A stretch of DNA of 64,000 nucleotides, from positions 1 through 64,000 of the forward strand of contig JAJXUD010000003.1 of the NCBI GenBank assembly GCA_021783235.1, written 5' to 3'. Source of the DNA: Myxococcales bacterium. GTDB taxonomy: Bacteria > Myxococcota > Myxococcia > Myxococcales > JAKAPL01. Made by a program: the position numbers and the translations under genes. The notes beneath the pieces are model-generated. The model saw only the letters and a list, made by a program, of their open reading frames with translations. It did not search any database and was not told the DNA's origin. Position 1 is the first letter of the stretch. Every line of letters begins with the position of its first letter. Below are positions 43,449-55,874 of this stretch, in pieces.

Positions 43449-46178
43449 GTGCCGAAGGTGGCGCAGCCTGCGCGGGAAGCGGTGGCTTGGCACGCCCTCT
43501 CGCCGTTGGAGGCAGTCGACAGAGCGGCCGGCCGGCTGGACGGGCTCCGCATCGAGGAGGCGGCCCGGCGACTCGCCTCCGCGGGCCCCAACCGGATCGA
43601 TCTGGCCGCCGGCCCCCCGTGGATCGCGCGGCTGCTCCGGCAGGTCCTCAGTCCCCTCGTGCTGGTCCTCGCCGCCGCGGCCCTGCTCGCGCTGGTCATG
43701 CGCAAGCCGTTCGACGTCTGGGTGATCCTGGGCGTCATCGCGATCAACACCGCCGTCGGCTTTCTGCTCGAGAACCGGGCGGCTACCGCGCTGGCAGCGT
43801 TGCGGGAGATCTCCCAGCCGCTCGCGCGGCTGCTGCGTGGCGGGGATCCGATCCAGGTGGCGGCGGCGGAGGTCGTCCCAGGAGACGTCCTGCTCCTCCA
43901 AGCCGGAGACCGGGTCGCCGCGGATGCGCGGCTCCTCGAGGCTTACGACCTCCAGGTCGCTCAGGACGAGCTGACCGGGGAATCGGAGCCGGTCCCCAAG
44001 GACACCGCCGCGGTGTCGCCGTCTACGCCGCTCGCCGAGCGCAGCGACCTCGTCTACCAGGGAACCTCGGTGACCGCGGGGCGCGGGAGCGCCATCGTCT
44101 TCGCCACGGGGGCGACGACGGAGGTGGGGCGAATCGCGCTCGCGATCGCCGGTGGCGAGCCGTCGACCCCGCTTCAGCGACGGCTCGTCCGACTGAGCCG
44201 GGGGCTTGGGGCCGCGGCCGTGGCCTCCGTGGCGCTCGTCCTGCTGCTCGCGTTCTGGCGGCGCCTGCCGTTTTGGGAGCTGCTCCAGACGGCGCTGGAC
44301 CTGGGCGTCGCCGTGGTCCCCGAAGGGCTGCCGATCGTGCTGTCCGTGCTGCTCGCCGTGGGCGTTCACCGGATGGCGCGCCGCCACGCGCTCGTGCGAC
44401 GCCTCCCGGCGGTCGAGGCGCTGGGCGGCGCGACGGTCATCTGCGCGGACAAGACCGGGACCTTGACCCGAAACGCGATGGTCGCTTCCCGCCTCTTTGC
44501 GAGCGGGCGGAGCTTCGAGCTCGAGGATCGAGGCTACGCTCCCCACGGAAGCGTCACCGAAGCCGGTCGGCCGGTCTCCGTCGAGGGTCTCGCGAGGCTG
44601 CGTTGGTTGGGGCGCTGCGCCCACCTCTGCAACGACGCCGTCCTCGAGAGGGAGGGGGACCGCTGGAGGGCTCTCGGCGACCCGACCGAGGCCGCGCTCC
44701 AGGCGCTCGCGGGGAAGCTGGGGAGGACGGAGGACTGGCGTCGGATCCAGGAGATCCCCTTCGGTCACGAGCGGCGCTGGATGGCGACGCTGAACGAGGC
44801 GCCGGACGGCGAACTCGTCGCCTTCGTCAAGGGCGCGCCCGATGTCCTGTTGCGCGGGACGGAGGCTGGTCCGGCGCCCGATCCCAGCTACGGTCGTGCG
44901 GTCGCCACCCTCGCCAGGGTGCCGCTGCGCGTCCTCGTGCTCGGACTGGTTCGACACATCGATCACCCCGGGAGCTTCAGCGCCGATCTGGTGGAGGGAG
45001 GGACGCTCGAACTGCTCGGGGTCGTCGGTATCGCCGATCCCCCTCGGTCGGGGGCGGCGAGCGCGATCGCTCGCTGTCGCAGCGCGGGGGTCCGAGTGAT
45101 CATGGTGACGGGGGATCTGCCCGCGACCGCCGAGGCCGTGGCCCGGCAGATCGGCCTCGTGCGAGGGGCCGGCGATCGGCTGGTATCGGGACCGGAGCTC
45201 GACGACATGTCCGACTCGCAGGTCGGCGAGGCGCTCCGGGGGGCGGCGGTGATCGCGCGGGCGACCCCGGCGCACAAGCTCCGGATCGTCTCGTCGCTTC
45301 GCCGCGAGGGTGAGCTGGTGGCGGTCACGGGCGACGGGGTCAACGACGCTCCCGCGCTTGCCCGGGCGGACGTCGGGATCGCCATGGGAAAGAGCGGGAC
45401 GGAGGTGGCAAAGGCCGCCTCGGACATCGTGCTCGCGGACGACGACTTCGCCACCATCGTGGCCGCCATCGAGGAGGGTCGGACGATCTCCAGCAACTTC
45501 CGCCGCGTGCTCGAATACCTGATCACGACCTCCGCCGGGAGCGCGCTCACCATGGCGGCGGCGGTCGCGTTCGGGCTGCCGCTTCCCGTGCGGGCGGTCC
45601 AGCTCCTCTGGCTGAACCTCGTGACCGACGGACTCTTCGACAAGACGTTGGCGCTCGAGCCCGCCGAGCCAGGGGTCATGGACCGGCCGCCGCGGCGCCC
45701 CTCGGCGCCCATCCTGTCGGCACCGGCGGCCCTCCGACTGCTCGCCTCCGGGGCGCTCATGGCGGCGGGAACGCTCGCCGCGTTCGCCTGGGACCTCGGC
45801 CGAGGTGTCGCCGTGGCGCATGCCCGGACCCTGGCGTTCACGACCCTCGTCGCCTTCCAGTGGTTCAGCGCCTTTGCCAACCGATCGACCGAGCGGACGC
45901 TGGCCGAGCTGCCGGGCAACCCCTGGATGGTCGGCGCCTTGATCCTCGCGATGGGCCTCCAGGGCGCCGCGCTCTACGCCCCGCCCCTCCAGCGCCTCCT
46001 GGGGACGGGTCCGCTCACCCCGGGAGAGCTCGGACGAGGGCTCGTGCTGGCCTCGAGCCTTCTGTTCCTCTCCGAGGCCGCCAAGTGGCTTCGCCGGATC
46101 CGCCGCTCTCGGGCCGAGGCGCGCCAGGGCAGGCGGCGCCTCCTCGCTCGGCGGATCGGGGCGGCCCGGTCGAGCTGA
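43449..46178 (+). CDS. P2-type cation-transporting ATPase (calcium-pump-like)
   Basis: 909 residues from a GTG start. The actuator motif is TGES (about 176-179), phosphorylation is at Asp334 in DKTGTLT, and GDGVNDAPAL and the MGKSGTEVAKAASDI hinge follow. The ion-site motif in helix 4 is PEGLP (from 291), as in SERCA. Helix 6 has LWLNLVTDG. In helix 5 the site-I residues of SERCA (Asn768, Glu771) are Ser here, so only one ion site is likely, as in plasma-membrane or PMR1-type pumps. It probably exports Ca or Mn. It is divergent from the histidine kinase genes. Confidence 0.9.
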   Translation: MPKVAQPAREAVAWHALSPLEAVDRAAGRLDGLRIEEAARRLASAGPNRIDLAAGPPWIARLLRQVLSPLVLVLAAAALLALVMRKPFDVWVILGVIAINTAVGFLLENRAATALAALREISQPLARLLRGGDPIQVAAAEVVPGDVLLLQAGDRVAADARLLEAYDLQVAQDELTGESEPVPKDTAAVSPSTPLAERSDLVYQGTSVTAGRGSAIVFATGATTEVGRIALAIAGGEPSTPLQRRLVRLSRGLGAAAVASVALVLLLAFWRRLPFWELLQTALDLGVAVVPEGLPIVLSVLLAVGVHRMARRHALVRRLPAVEALGGATVICADKTGTLTRNAMVASRLFASGRSFELEDRGYAPHGSVTEAGRPVSVEGLARLRWLGRCAHLCNDAVLEREGDRWRALGDPTEAALQALAGKLGRTEDWRRIQEIPFGHERRWMATLNEAPDGELVAFVKGAPDVLLRGTEAGPAPDPSYGRAVATLARVPLRVLVLGLVRHIDHPGSFSADLVEGGTLELLGVVGIADPPRSGAASAIARCRSAGVRVIMVTGDLPATAEAVARQIGLVRGAGDRLVSGPELDDMSDSQVGEALRGAAVIARATPAHKLRIVSSLRREGELVAVTGDGVNDAPALARADVGIAMGKSGTEVAKAASDIVLADDDFATIVAAIEEGRTISSNFRRVLEYLITTSAGSALTMAAAVAFGLPLPVRAVQLLWLNLVTDGLFDKTLALEPAEPGVMDRPPRRPSAPILSAPAALRLLASGALMAAGTLAAFAWDLGRGVAVAHARTLAFTTLVAFQWFSAFANRSTERTLAELPGNPWMVGALILAMGLQGAALYAPPLQRLLGTGPLTPGELGRGLVLASSLLFLSEAAKWLRRIRRSRAEARQGRRRLLARRIGAARSS

Positions 46179-46259
46179 CGGATCCGAGGTCGCTCGGCTG
46201 GGGGGGGGGCGTGGACAATCGGTCGGCAGATCGTATGCTCTCTCGCGCCGGAGGCGACC

Positions 46260-47792
46260 ATGCGCACGACCCTGCTCACCCTTTTCAGCCTGACCTTGGC
46301 GACCGCCTGCGGTCGCTCGATCTTCTACGACGCGGTCGCGGAGTCGGGCTACCCAGCCGGGAGCGGCGGTTCGACGTCGGGGACGAGCGGCTCGGGGACG
46401 AGCGGCAGCGCCGGTCGGGGCAGCGGCACGACCGGCTGGAGTTCGAGCGGCGGCTGGAGCACGAGTTCGAGCGGCGGCTGGAGCACGAGCTCGAGCGGCG
46501 GCTGGAGCACGAGCTCGAGCGGCGGCTGGAGCACGAGCTCGAGCGGCGGCTGGAGCACGGGCTCGAGCGGCGGCTGGAGCACGGGCTCGAGCGGCGGCTC
46601 CAGCTCTGGCGGTGGGAGCAGCAGCGGCTGCAACCCCAACGGCCGCCCCGCGGGTCAGATCCCCCAGACGTGCCGCAGCAGCTCGGACTGCCCCTGCCCG
46701 CTCGGCTGCTTCCCGTCGGGCTATGGGATCTCGCTCTGCGAGCAGCCCTGTCAGAGCACGCAGGACTGCGCCGCGCTCGACACGCTCTGCGACGGCACGA
46801 GCTGTCAGCCGAACCTCTGTGGCGTCTCCTTCCAGGGTCCGCAGAACGGCACGCTCGACGGCCGCTGCAACGCGCTCGGACAGAGCGACGGGAGCTGCGT
46901 GCCGGTGAGCTTCCAGGGCTTCACGGCCGGTCTTTGCTACCAGGGAGGTCAGGCGACCGGCTCCTGCGACCCGCGGGCGACCCGCGGCGATCTCTCTCAG
47001 GCCTGCGTGGCCGGCGACTACTGCGTCCGGCAGGGGAGGGGCGGCGGCGTCTGCGAGCCGCTCTGCAACCCTCAGACGGGCAGTCCCGGCTGCCAGCAGG
47101 GTAGCTGCAGCGCCCCGCGCTCGAGCGACCCGCAGCTCGGCGTCTGCCAGGGCGGCGGCGGCACGAGCGGCGGCTTTGGCGACGGAGGCGTCGGTTCGAG
47201 CGGAGGCGGCAGCGGCGGGAGCAGCGGCGGCGGCACGGGCGGCGGCTGCGCCCCGCCTCCGCCGGGAGCAGCGGCGAACGAGCTTCAGCCGTGCCAGGTC
47301 GACGCGGATTGCTCCTGCCCGCTCGCCTGCCTGCACGACGCGTTCGCGAACGGGTCGCTCTGCGAGTACCCCTGCCAGTCGACCTCCCAGTGCCCCACCG
47401 CCTACACCGTCTGCAGCTCGTTCGGCGGCTGCGCGCTCGACGCCTGCGGGGTCAGCCTGGACGGGCTCACGAACGGCGTGCTCGACGGGATCTGCAACGC
47501 CCAAGGGACGGCCGACGGCACCTGCTTGCCCGTGCAGTTGGACGGCGGCCAGCAGCTCGGCCTCTGCCTCCAGGGGGGCAGCTCCGACGGCGGCTGCGAT
47601 CCGACGGCGACGCGGCCCGACCTCGGGCAGATGTGCCCCCCGGGCGACTTCTGCGCCCAGGGGCCGAACGGGAACGTCTGCTACCAGCTCTGCGACCCGA
47701 CGAGCGGCTCCCCGGCCTGTCCGGCCGGCCAGAGCTGCTTTCAGCCGAGCTCGACGCAGGACGCCGCGTTCGGGATCTGCTTCGCCGGGTAA
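46260..47792 (+). CDS. Cys-rich lipoprotein with Trp/Ser/Gly repeat linker
   Basis: 510 residues. Lipobox FSLTLATAC. Residues 32-125 are a Ser/Gly/Thr/Trp linker containing tandem SSGGWSTS units. Two homologous Cys-rich modules follow (about 125-310 and 340-510), each with CPCPLGCF or CSCPLACL, CQSTQDC or CQSTSQC, LCGVSFQG or ACGVSLDG, and GxLDGxCNAxG, joined by a second Gly/Ser linker. Fourteen or more cysteines per module imply disulfide-stabilised, EGF-like surface repeats. Function unknown; such proteins are numerous in Myxococcota. Confidence 0.75.
   Translation: MRTTLLTLFSLTLATACGRSIFYDAVAESGYPAGSGGSTSGTSGSGTSGSAGRGSGTTGWSSSGGWSTSSSGGWSTSSSGGWSTSSSGGWSTSSSGGWSTGSSGGWSTGSSGGSSSGGGSSSGCNPNGRPAGQIPQTCRSSSDCPCPLGCFPSGYGISLCEQPCQSTQDCAALDTLCDGTSCQPNLCGVSFQGPQNGTLDGRCNALGQSDGSCVPVSFQGFTAGLCYQGGQATGSCDPRATRGDLSQACVAGDYCVRQGRGGGVCEPLCNPQTGSPGCQQGSCSAPRSSDPQLGVCQGGGGTSGGFGDGGVGSSGGGSGGSSGGGTGGGCAPPPPGAAANELQPCQVDADCSCPLACLHDAFANGSLCEYPCQSTSQCPTAYTVCSSFGGCALDACGVSLDGLTNGVLDGICNAQGTADGTCLPVQLDGGQQLGLCLQGGSSDGGCDPTATRPDLGQMCPPGDFCAQGPNGNVCYQLCDPTSGSPACPAGQSCFQPSSTQDAAFGICFAG
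46442..46600 (+). repeat. 24-bp minisatellite encoding SSGGWSTS units
   Basis: About 6.5 head-to-tail copies of a 24-base unit (TTCGAGCGGCGGCTGGAGCA plus CGAG), first copy at 46442-46465. Since 24 is divisible by 3, copy-number change would lengthen or shorten the linker without a frameshift. The other forward frame reads LERRLEHE repeats and is a shadow. Confidence 0.9.
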
Positions 47793-47806
47793 GAGGCCGA
47801 GCTCGC

Positions 47807-49243
47807 TCAGCCCGCCCCGTAGGAATGCAGCCCCTCGCCGGTCAGGCCGAGGTTCACGCCCATGTAGCAGAAGATGACCACCGCGAAGCCGGCGACGGCG
47901 ATGAACGCCCCCGGCTTTCCCGTCCAGCCGAGCGTGATGCGCGTGTGGAGGTAGACCGCGTAGACGAACCAGGTGATGAGGGCCCAGGTCTCCTTCGGGT
48001 CCCAGCCCCAGTAGCGCCCCCACGAGTAGTGGGCCCAGACCGCGCCCATCACGATCCCCACCGAGAGGAACGGGAAGCCGACCGTGATCACCCGGTAGAT
48101 GATGTCGTCGAGCTTCTTGGCCTCGGGCAGCTCGAGCTTCAGGCTGCCGCGGAAGCGGGTGACGGCGAGGAAGACGCCGCTGCAGACGAGGGTGAGGACG
48201 AGCAGCCCCACCGCGTCGGGGTTGCCCGCGAGGGCGAAGCGGTACGGGCCCACGAGGTCCTGCTCGAGCTGGCCCGCGACCTGCGGCAGCTGCACGGCTC
48301 CGCCGAACCAGAGGTGGGCGAAGAGGATCGCGACCCCCACGGCGAGGAGCGCCGTGGCGGCCGAGAGCGCCCCGAAGGCCGCTCCCTTCGCGCCGAGGTC
48401 GCCGCTCTGACCCTTGAGGCGCCGGATCTGCCGGAAGTAGAGCGCGGCCGCGAGCAGGTAGGCCGCCGCCGCCGCGAGCAAGAACGGCCCCACGCCGGGC
48501 ACGTCGACGAAGAGCCGCTGGGCCTTGTCGGCTCCCGGGGCCATCCAGTGGAGCGGAGAGAGGCGGCCGCCCTCGTTCAGGCCCACCGGGCAGAGCTGGA
48601 AGGCGAGGTGGCCGAAGAGCGAGCGGACGCCGCCGGCGAGCAGGACGACCGGCGCCGCGAGCGCGGCGAGAAAGGCGCCGATCTCGTGCGAGGGGGTCTC
48701 GACCTTGAAGAGGAACGCCATGCCGAAGCCGCAGGCGACGAGGAAGCAGGCGTACGCGATGAAGAGGTTCCAGACGTGGATGAGGATCCAGTAGCTCTTG
48801 AGGGCCGGCACGAGCGGCTCGACCTCGGGGTTCGGCACGAGCAGCGCGCGGCCGAGGAGGAGGAGGCCGATTCCCACCGCGACGCAGCCCATCGTGGGGA
48901 AGTGCCACTTCCGCTCCGAGACGAAGTAGATGAAGACCACCATGAACGAGAGGAACGTCAGGCTCTCGTAGAAGTTCGTGTACGGGGGGTGGCCGACCGC
49001 GGTGAGGAACCAGTCGATCCCGTGGAGCGGGTGGCCGAGGGAGCCCTCCATGGCGGCGAGCTCGGCCTTGCCGGCCATCACCCAGCGAGCGACGAGCGCC
49101 CCCGCCTGCATGGCGAGCCCGACGGCGACGGCGGCCGGCCCGAGGATCTTCCAGATTCGCCGGCTCGAGACGAGCGACCAGACGTAGTCGCTGAAGGCGA
49201 AGAGGTAGGTGAAGAACGACAGCTCGAAGAGCGCTCTGGACAT
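47807..49243 (-). CDS. ccsA: CcsA/ResC-type cytochrome c biogenesis protein
   Basis: 478 residues with about ten or more transmembrane helices. The haem-handling WWD motif is present as [17 protein letters not shown], with the flanking conserved His residues (AHYSWG; YLHTR). [11 protein letters not shown] near residue 90 is another family signature. It delivers haem in system II cytochrome c maturation together with ResB/Ccs1, which is not adjacent. It is longer than typical CcsA (about 330) because of an internal stretch around residues 180-330. The 286 bases upstream (49244-49529) hold no gene I can see. Confidence 0.88.
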   Translation of the reverse strand: MSRALFELSFFTYLFAFSDYVWSLVSSRRIWKILGPAAVAVGLAMQAGALVARWVMAGKAELAAMEGSLGHPLHGIDWFLTAVGHPPYTNFYESLTFLSFMVVFIYFVSERKWHFPTMGCVAVGIGLLLLGRALLVPNPEVEPLVPALKSYWILIHVWNLFIAYACFLVACGFGMAFLFKVETPSHEIGAFLAALAAPVVLLAGGVRSLFGHLAFQLCPVGLNEGGRLSPLHWMAPGADKAQRLFVDVPGVGPFLLAAAAAYLLAAALYFRQIRRLKGQSGDLGAKGAAFGALSAATALLAVGVAILFAHLWFGGAVQLPQVAGQLEQDLVGPYRFALAGNPDAVGLLVLTLVCSGVFLAVTRFRGSLKLELPEAKKLDDIIYRVITVGFPFLSVGIVMGAVWAHYSWGRYWGWDPKETWALITWFVYAVYLHTRITLGWTGKPGAFIAVAGFAVVIFCYMGVNLGLTGEGLHSYGAG

Positions 49244-49529
49244 GGGCAGACTCCCGCCCTCGGTGGGCTGGTCGTTGTTCTAAACCCCCGGCATCCCAAG
49301 TCAAGCCGGCCTGCTGCCCGCGCAGGGCTCCCCCTTTGGCCCCGCGGAGGCGGCTCTTTCCGACGGAGACTAAGGTTTTCCCCAATGGACTTCAGCGGCC
49401 GCCGCGCCCGATAGTCCGGCGCTGAGGTTCCGGGGCCAATGCGTTCGTGCCTTGGCGGGGGGTTCGCGGGCCAATGGCCCTGGAACCTCTATCCGTTCAT
49501 CTTCGAAATCCCGAGCGAAGCCGGCGGCT

Positions 49530-50423
49530 TCAGCGCTCGCCGCTCCAGAGCCGCTTCGCCAGCTCGGCCCGCCCGTCCACCGCGGCCTTCTCGAAGATTC
49601 GGCTCAGGTGGGCCTCGATCGTCCCCGGCGCGCAGCCCAGCCGGCCGGCGATCTCCCGGTTCGAGAGCCCCTCGAGCAAGAGCGCCGCCACCTCCGCCTC
49701 GCGCGGCGTCAGGCGAAAGGCCGCCTTGGCGCGGGCGAGGGCGGGCGGGAGCGCTCGGCGACTCTTTTCGATCTCGGCGAGCTCACCGAGCCGGGTCCGA
49801 AGCTCTTCGATCCGCTCGGCCCAGTGCGCCTCGATGGCCCGCAGGATCTCCTCGCCGGGTGCCATCCGCGCGGCGACCGTCCGCGCCGGGGGCATTCGCA
49901 GGGTGAGAACGAGGCGCCGCGGGGTTCGCTCCTCCACGGTGGCCTTCGACTCGGCCAGCCCGAGCGCGCGCGGAACCGAGACGGCCGCGCCCTCGGTGCC
50001 GTGCCAGAACGGCAGCGAGCCGCGGAGCCCGCTCGGGATCTCCCCGACGAGCCGCACGCGATTGCCGGGGAGGAACTCGTGGCGGCAGCGGTTCGCCGGC
50101 CAGAGCCAGGGGGCGATGGAGGTCCCGCAGACGCGGTAGGCGTTCCGCGGGCTGACGACGAGCCGCAGGAGGTCGCTCAGCGGCCGGTGCTCCGCATAGA
50201 AGCGGCGGCCGATCCGCGCGAGCGCTCCGGGGCCGCCCAGCTCGTCGGCGATCCGGTCGAGCAGCTCCGTGAACGGCTCCCAGTCGACCCGGCCGAACGG
50301 CCGCCTCGCGAGCGTCCGCTCGCTGAAGGGCAGGCCGTCCGTCAGCGGCGAGAGGTCGGCGATGCCCTCCTTGCGGCAGGCGAGGAGGATCTGGTGGATC
50401 GCCTGCGCGAGGACCTCGTGCAC
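49530..50423 (-). CDS. LuxR-type regulator with unrecognised N-terminal domain (copy 3)
   Basis: 297 residues from the GTG at 50423 (GAGGGG ribosome site), chosen because both paralogues start at the same motif (xxEVLxQ). The N-terminal domain of about 220 residues has GLPFSERTLARRPFGRVDWEPF, ALARIGRRFY, IAPWLWP and GSLPFWHGTEGA. After a short coiled-coil-like linker (AHWAERIEELRTRLGEL) comes a LuxR helix-turn-helix (LTPREAEVAALLLEGLSNRE). It lies downstream of copies 2 and 1, with 5-base gaps. The N-terminal domain probably senses a ligand, but none can be named. Confidence 0.8.
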   Translation of the reverse strand: MHEVLAQAIHQILLACRKEGIADLSPLTDGLPFSERTLARRPFGRVDWEPFTELLDRIADELGGPGALARIGRRFYAEHRPLSDLLRLVVSPRNAYRVCGTSIAPWLWPANRCRHEFLPGNRVRLVGEIPSGLRGSLPFWHGTEGAAVSVPRALGLAESKATVEERTPRRLVLTLRMPPARTVAARMAPGEEILRAIEAHWAERIEELRTRLGELAEIEKSRRALPPALARAKAAFRLTPREAEVAALLLEGLSNREIAGRLGCAPGTIEAHLSRIFEKAAVDGRAELAKRLWSGER

Positions 50424-50428
50424 TGTGG

Positions 50429-51313
50429 CTACCCCTCCGCCCGCAAGAGCCGCTTCATCAGCTCCAGCCGGCCCTCGAGCTGCGCCTTCGCGAAGACGTG
50501 GCTCAGGTGGGCCTCGACGGTGCCCGGGGCGCAGCCGAGCCGCTGGGCGATCGCGCGGTTCGAGAGCCCCTCGATCGCGAGGGAGACCACCTCCCGCTCG
50601 CGCGGCGTGAGCCGCCAGGCGATCTGCGCCCGCTCGATCCCGAGCGGCGCGCCCCCGCCTTCCGTCCCGAGGTCCGTGAGCCCGGCGAGCAGCTCCTCCC
50701 GCCGCTCGGCCCACTCGAGCTCGAGCGAGCGGAGCAGCGCCCGGGCCGGACGCAGCCGGGCGGCCAGGGTCCGCGACGGCGGCAGGCGAAGCGTCATCAC
50801 CATCCGATGCGGAGTCCGCTCCGCGACCTCGGCCACCGAATGGGGCAGCCCGAGAAAGGCCGGGATCGACTCGTCGGCCCCCTGGGTCCCCCAGAAGAAG
50901 GGGAGCGATCCCCGCGCCCCCGCCGGGAGATCGTACTCGAGCCGGAGCCGATCGCCCGGGAGGAAGGCGTGGCGGTGGCTGTGCGTCGGCCAGAGCCACG
51001 GCACGATCGAGTCGTAGACCAGCCGGTAGAGCTCTTTCGGCCCGGCCACGAGGCGGAGGAGGCCGGCCATCGGGGGATGGCCCTTGTAGAAGTGGTGGGC
51101 CAACCGCCGGAACTCCTCGGGGCCGCCGAGGAGTTCGGCCAGCCGGTCGAGCAGGAGGGTGAACGGCTCCCAGTCGATCCGGCCGAAGGGGCGCCGCGCG
51201 AGGCTCTGCTCGTCGAACGGCAGCCCCGCGAAGAGCGGCGCGAGATCCCGCGCTCCTTCGAGGCGCGCACCGGCCAGGATCTGCTGCGCCACCTGGTTCA
51301 AGACCTCGCGCAC
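50429..51313 (-). CDS. LuxR-type regulator with unrecognised N-terminal domain (copy 2)
   Basis: 294 residues, GTG start. Same layout as its neighbours: GLPFDEQSLARRPFGRIDWEPF, LAHHFYKGHPP, IVPWLWP, GSLPFFWGTQGA, then the LuxR helix-turn-helix LTPREREVVSLAIEGLSNRA. The sequence between the two domains has ELEWAERREELLAGL, likely helical and involved in dimerisation. It starts 6 bases after the stop of copy 1. Confidence 0.8.
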   Translation of the reverse strand: MREVLNQVAQQILAGARLEGARDLAPLFAGLPFDEQSLARRPFGRIDWEPFTLLLDRLAELLGGPEEFRRLAHHFYKGHPPMAGLLRLVAGPKELYRLVYDSIVPWLWPTHSHRHAFLPGDRLRLEYDLPAGARGSLPFFWGTQGADESIPAFLGLPHSVAEVAERTPHRMVMTLRLPPSRTLAARLRPARALLRSLELEWAERREELLAGLTDLGTEGGGAPLGIERAQIAWRLTPREREVVSLAIEGLSNRAIAQRLGCAPGTVEAHLSHVFAKAQLEGRLELMKRLLRAEG

Positions 51314-51319
51314 CGCGCC

Positions 51320-52207
51320 CTATCCCTCCGTTCGCAAGAGCCGCCCCATCAGCTCGACGCGTCCGCCCACCCGGGCCTTCTGAAAGACGTGGCTCAGGTG
51401 GGCCTCGACCGTGCCCCGGTGGCAGCCGAGCCGCTCGGCGATCTCGCGGTTCGAGAGCCCCTCGAGGACGAGCGCGACCACCTCTTCCTCGCGCGCCGTC
51501 AGCCGCCAGAGCACTCGCGCCGCCTCCGAGGGCCGCGGCCGCGCCGGAGCCGGGACGCTCGCCTCGAGCTCCCCGAGCCGGGTTCGCAGCTCGGCCTGCC
51601 GCTCCGACCACTGGAGCTCGAGCGAGCGGATCAGCGCCTCGTCGGGCTGGAGGCGCGAGCGGATGGTCCGCGCCGGCGGCAGCCGCAGCGCCAGAAGGAG
51701 GCGGTGCGGCGTCCGCTCGAGAGGCTCCGCCACCGCGTCGGGGAGGCCGAGGAGAGTCGGAAGCGAGGACATCGACCCTTCCACGACGTACCAGAAGGGG
51801 AGCGACCCGCGGGCGAGCGGCGGCAGCTCGGCCTCGACCCGCAGCCGGTCGCCGGCGAGGAAGGCATGCCCCATTCGCAGCGCCGGCCAGAGCCAGGGGC
51901 CGATCGAGCCGAGGACCAGCCGGTAGAGGTGGCGGGGGCCCACGAGGAGCCGGAGGAGATCGGAGAGCGGGTGGTCGTGGAAGGTGCGCCGGCCGAGCGC
52001 GAGCATCCCCGGCGGGCCACCCCGGGCCTCGGCGACCCGATCGAGCAAGAGGGAGAACGGCTCCCAGTCCACCCGGCCGAGCGGCCGCCGCGCGAGCGAC
52101 CGCTCGTCGAATGGGAGCCCGGCGAAGAGACCCGGGAACTCTCCCATCCCGTCGCGCCGGCAGGCGAGCAGCAGCTCGATGACCGCCTGGTTCAGCACCT
52201 CGCGCAC
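51320..52207 (-). CDS. LuxR-type regulator with unrecognised N-terminal domain (copy 1)
   Basis: 295 residues from the GTG at 52207, matching the start of the paralogues; a TTG at 52228 is also in frame. N-terminal domain with GLPFDERSLARRPLGRVDWEPF, LALGRRTFHDHP, IGPWLWP and GSLPFWYVVEGS; helix-turn-helix LTAREEEVVALVLEGLSNRE. It is first in a tight three-gene unit. The three share the same conserved positions but differ at about half of all residues, so the triplication is old and the copies have probably diverged in ligand or target. Confidence 0.8.
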   Translation of the reverse strand: MREVLNQAVIELLLACRRDGMGEFPGLFAGLPFDERSLARRPLGRVDWEPFSLLLDRVAEARGGPPGMLALGRRTFHDHPLSDLLRLLVGPRHLYRLVLGSIGPWLWPALRMGHAFLAGDRLRVEAELPPLARGSLPFWYVVEGSMSSLPTLLGLPDAVAEPLERTPHRLLLALRLPPARTIRSRLQPDEALIRSLELQWSERQAELRTRLGELEASVPAPARPRPSEAARVLWRLTAREEEVVALVLEGLSNREIAERLGCHRGTVEAHLSHVFQKARVGGRVELMGRLLRTEG

Positions 52208-52284
52208 GGAACCCGACCCGCCGGCCAATTCGGCCGCCTCCCCGGCATTCTACCGCCCACCCACCCCTCCGCGAAAGGCGTCCG

Positions 52285-53316
<1,032 letters not shown>

Positions 53317-53348
53317 GGTCTTTGTCTCCGAAGAGGAAGGATAGGGGA

Positions 53349-55244
<1,896 letters not shown>

Positions 55245-55735
55245 GGTTCCTCGCTGCCCCCGGAATGAGCCGAAAAACTCGCTGCTGCCGCACGCGTCTT
55301 TTCCGCGATGAGCCTATAGTCGATCGCGGGACTTTTGGCCAGCCCGACGCCGAGCCGGGCCCAAGTGGGTAACGCGGCGACGCGACCGTCCCGTCCCCGA
55401 ACGGGGTCCACCCGGCACTTCGCGCCCCCCTTGGCCGGGACCGGCGGTGCTCCCGTGCGCCGAACGCCGTGATCTCCCGGGGAGCAGTTGGCCGGATGGG
55501 CCGAGCAGGGGCTCGCGTTCGCGGGGTTGTTCAGATCGCGAAACGTCAGGACGGCGGGTCCCGTTCGGCGTGGGTTCGGGAAGTTGCGAACGCAGGCTCC
55601 CATGGCGGCGCATGGATCGAGCATGCGAAGCCCATGGCAGAGCGGCGCCGCGGCGCCTCTGGGGGCACTTTCCGCGCCTCGGTGGTGGGACTTGCCGAGG
55701 GCCTTCTCGGCCCCCACCTTTCGGGCACGCCCACC
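55245..55735. other. intergenic region between korA and the first paralogous lipoprotein gene
   Basis: About 490 bases without a convincing gene. The left part holds the presumed korA promoter. Bases 55581-55637 are similar to 56964-57020, and 55674-55735 are the 5' part of the 200-bp block shared with 58356-58556. Both matched blocks lie upstream of paralogous lipoprotein genes. Confidence 0.6.
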
Positions 55736-55874
55736 ATGCGCACGCATTCCAGCCTCGCGGTGTCGCTCCTCCTCGCCGCCTGCGGCCGGTCGGTGGTCTA
55801 CGAACCACTCCCTCCGCCGGAGACGCCGGAGATTCCCTCCGAATTGCCCGAGCAGTGTCCGCCCCCGCCGCCCC
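55674..55874 (+). repeat. 200-bp near-identical block, first paralogue copy
   Basis: Matches 58356-58556 (offset 2682) with only a few differences. It covers about 60 bases upstream of the ATG, the whole signal peptide and the proline-rich segment to the CPPPPP run, then identity ends abruptly. Confidence 0.9.

Noticed and set aside
45860-47104. Coiled-coil-like LERRLEHE repeats in a forward frame
   Set aside because: This is the alternative reading of the 24-bp repeat; the correct frame has a lipobox and disulfide-patterned modules.
43404-49385. 1993-residue minus-strand open frame
   Set aside because: It spans the opposite strand of the P-type ATPase and the Cys-rich lipoprotein and runs out of frame through ccsA; composition is typical of a shadow frame.
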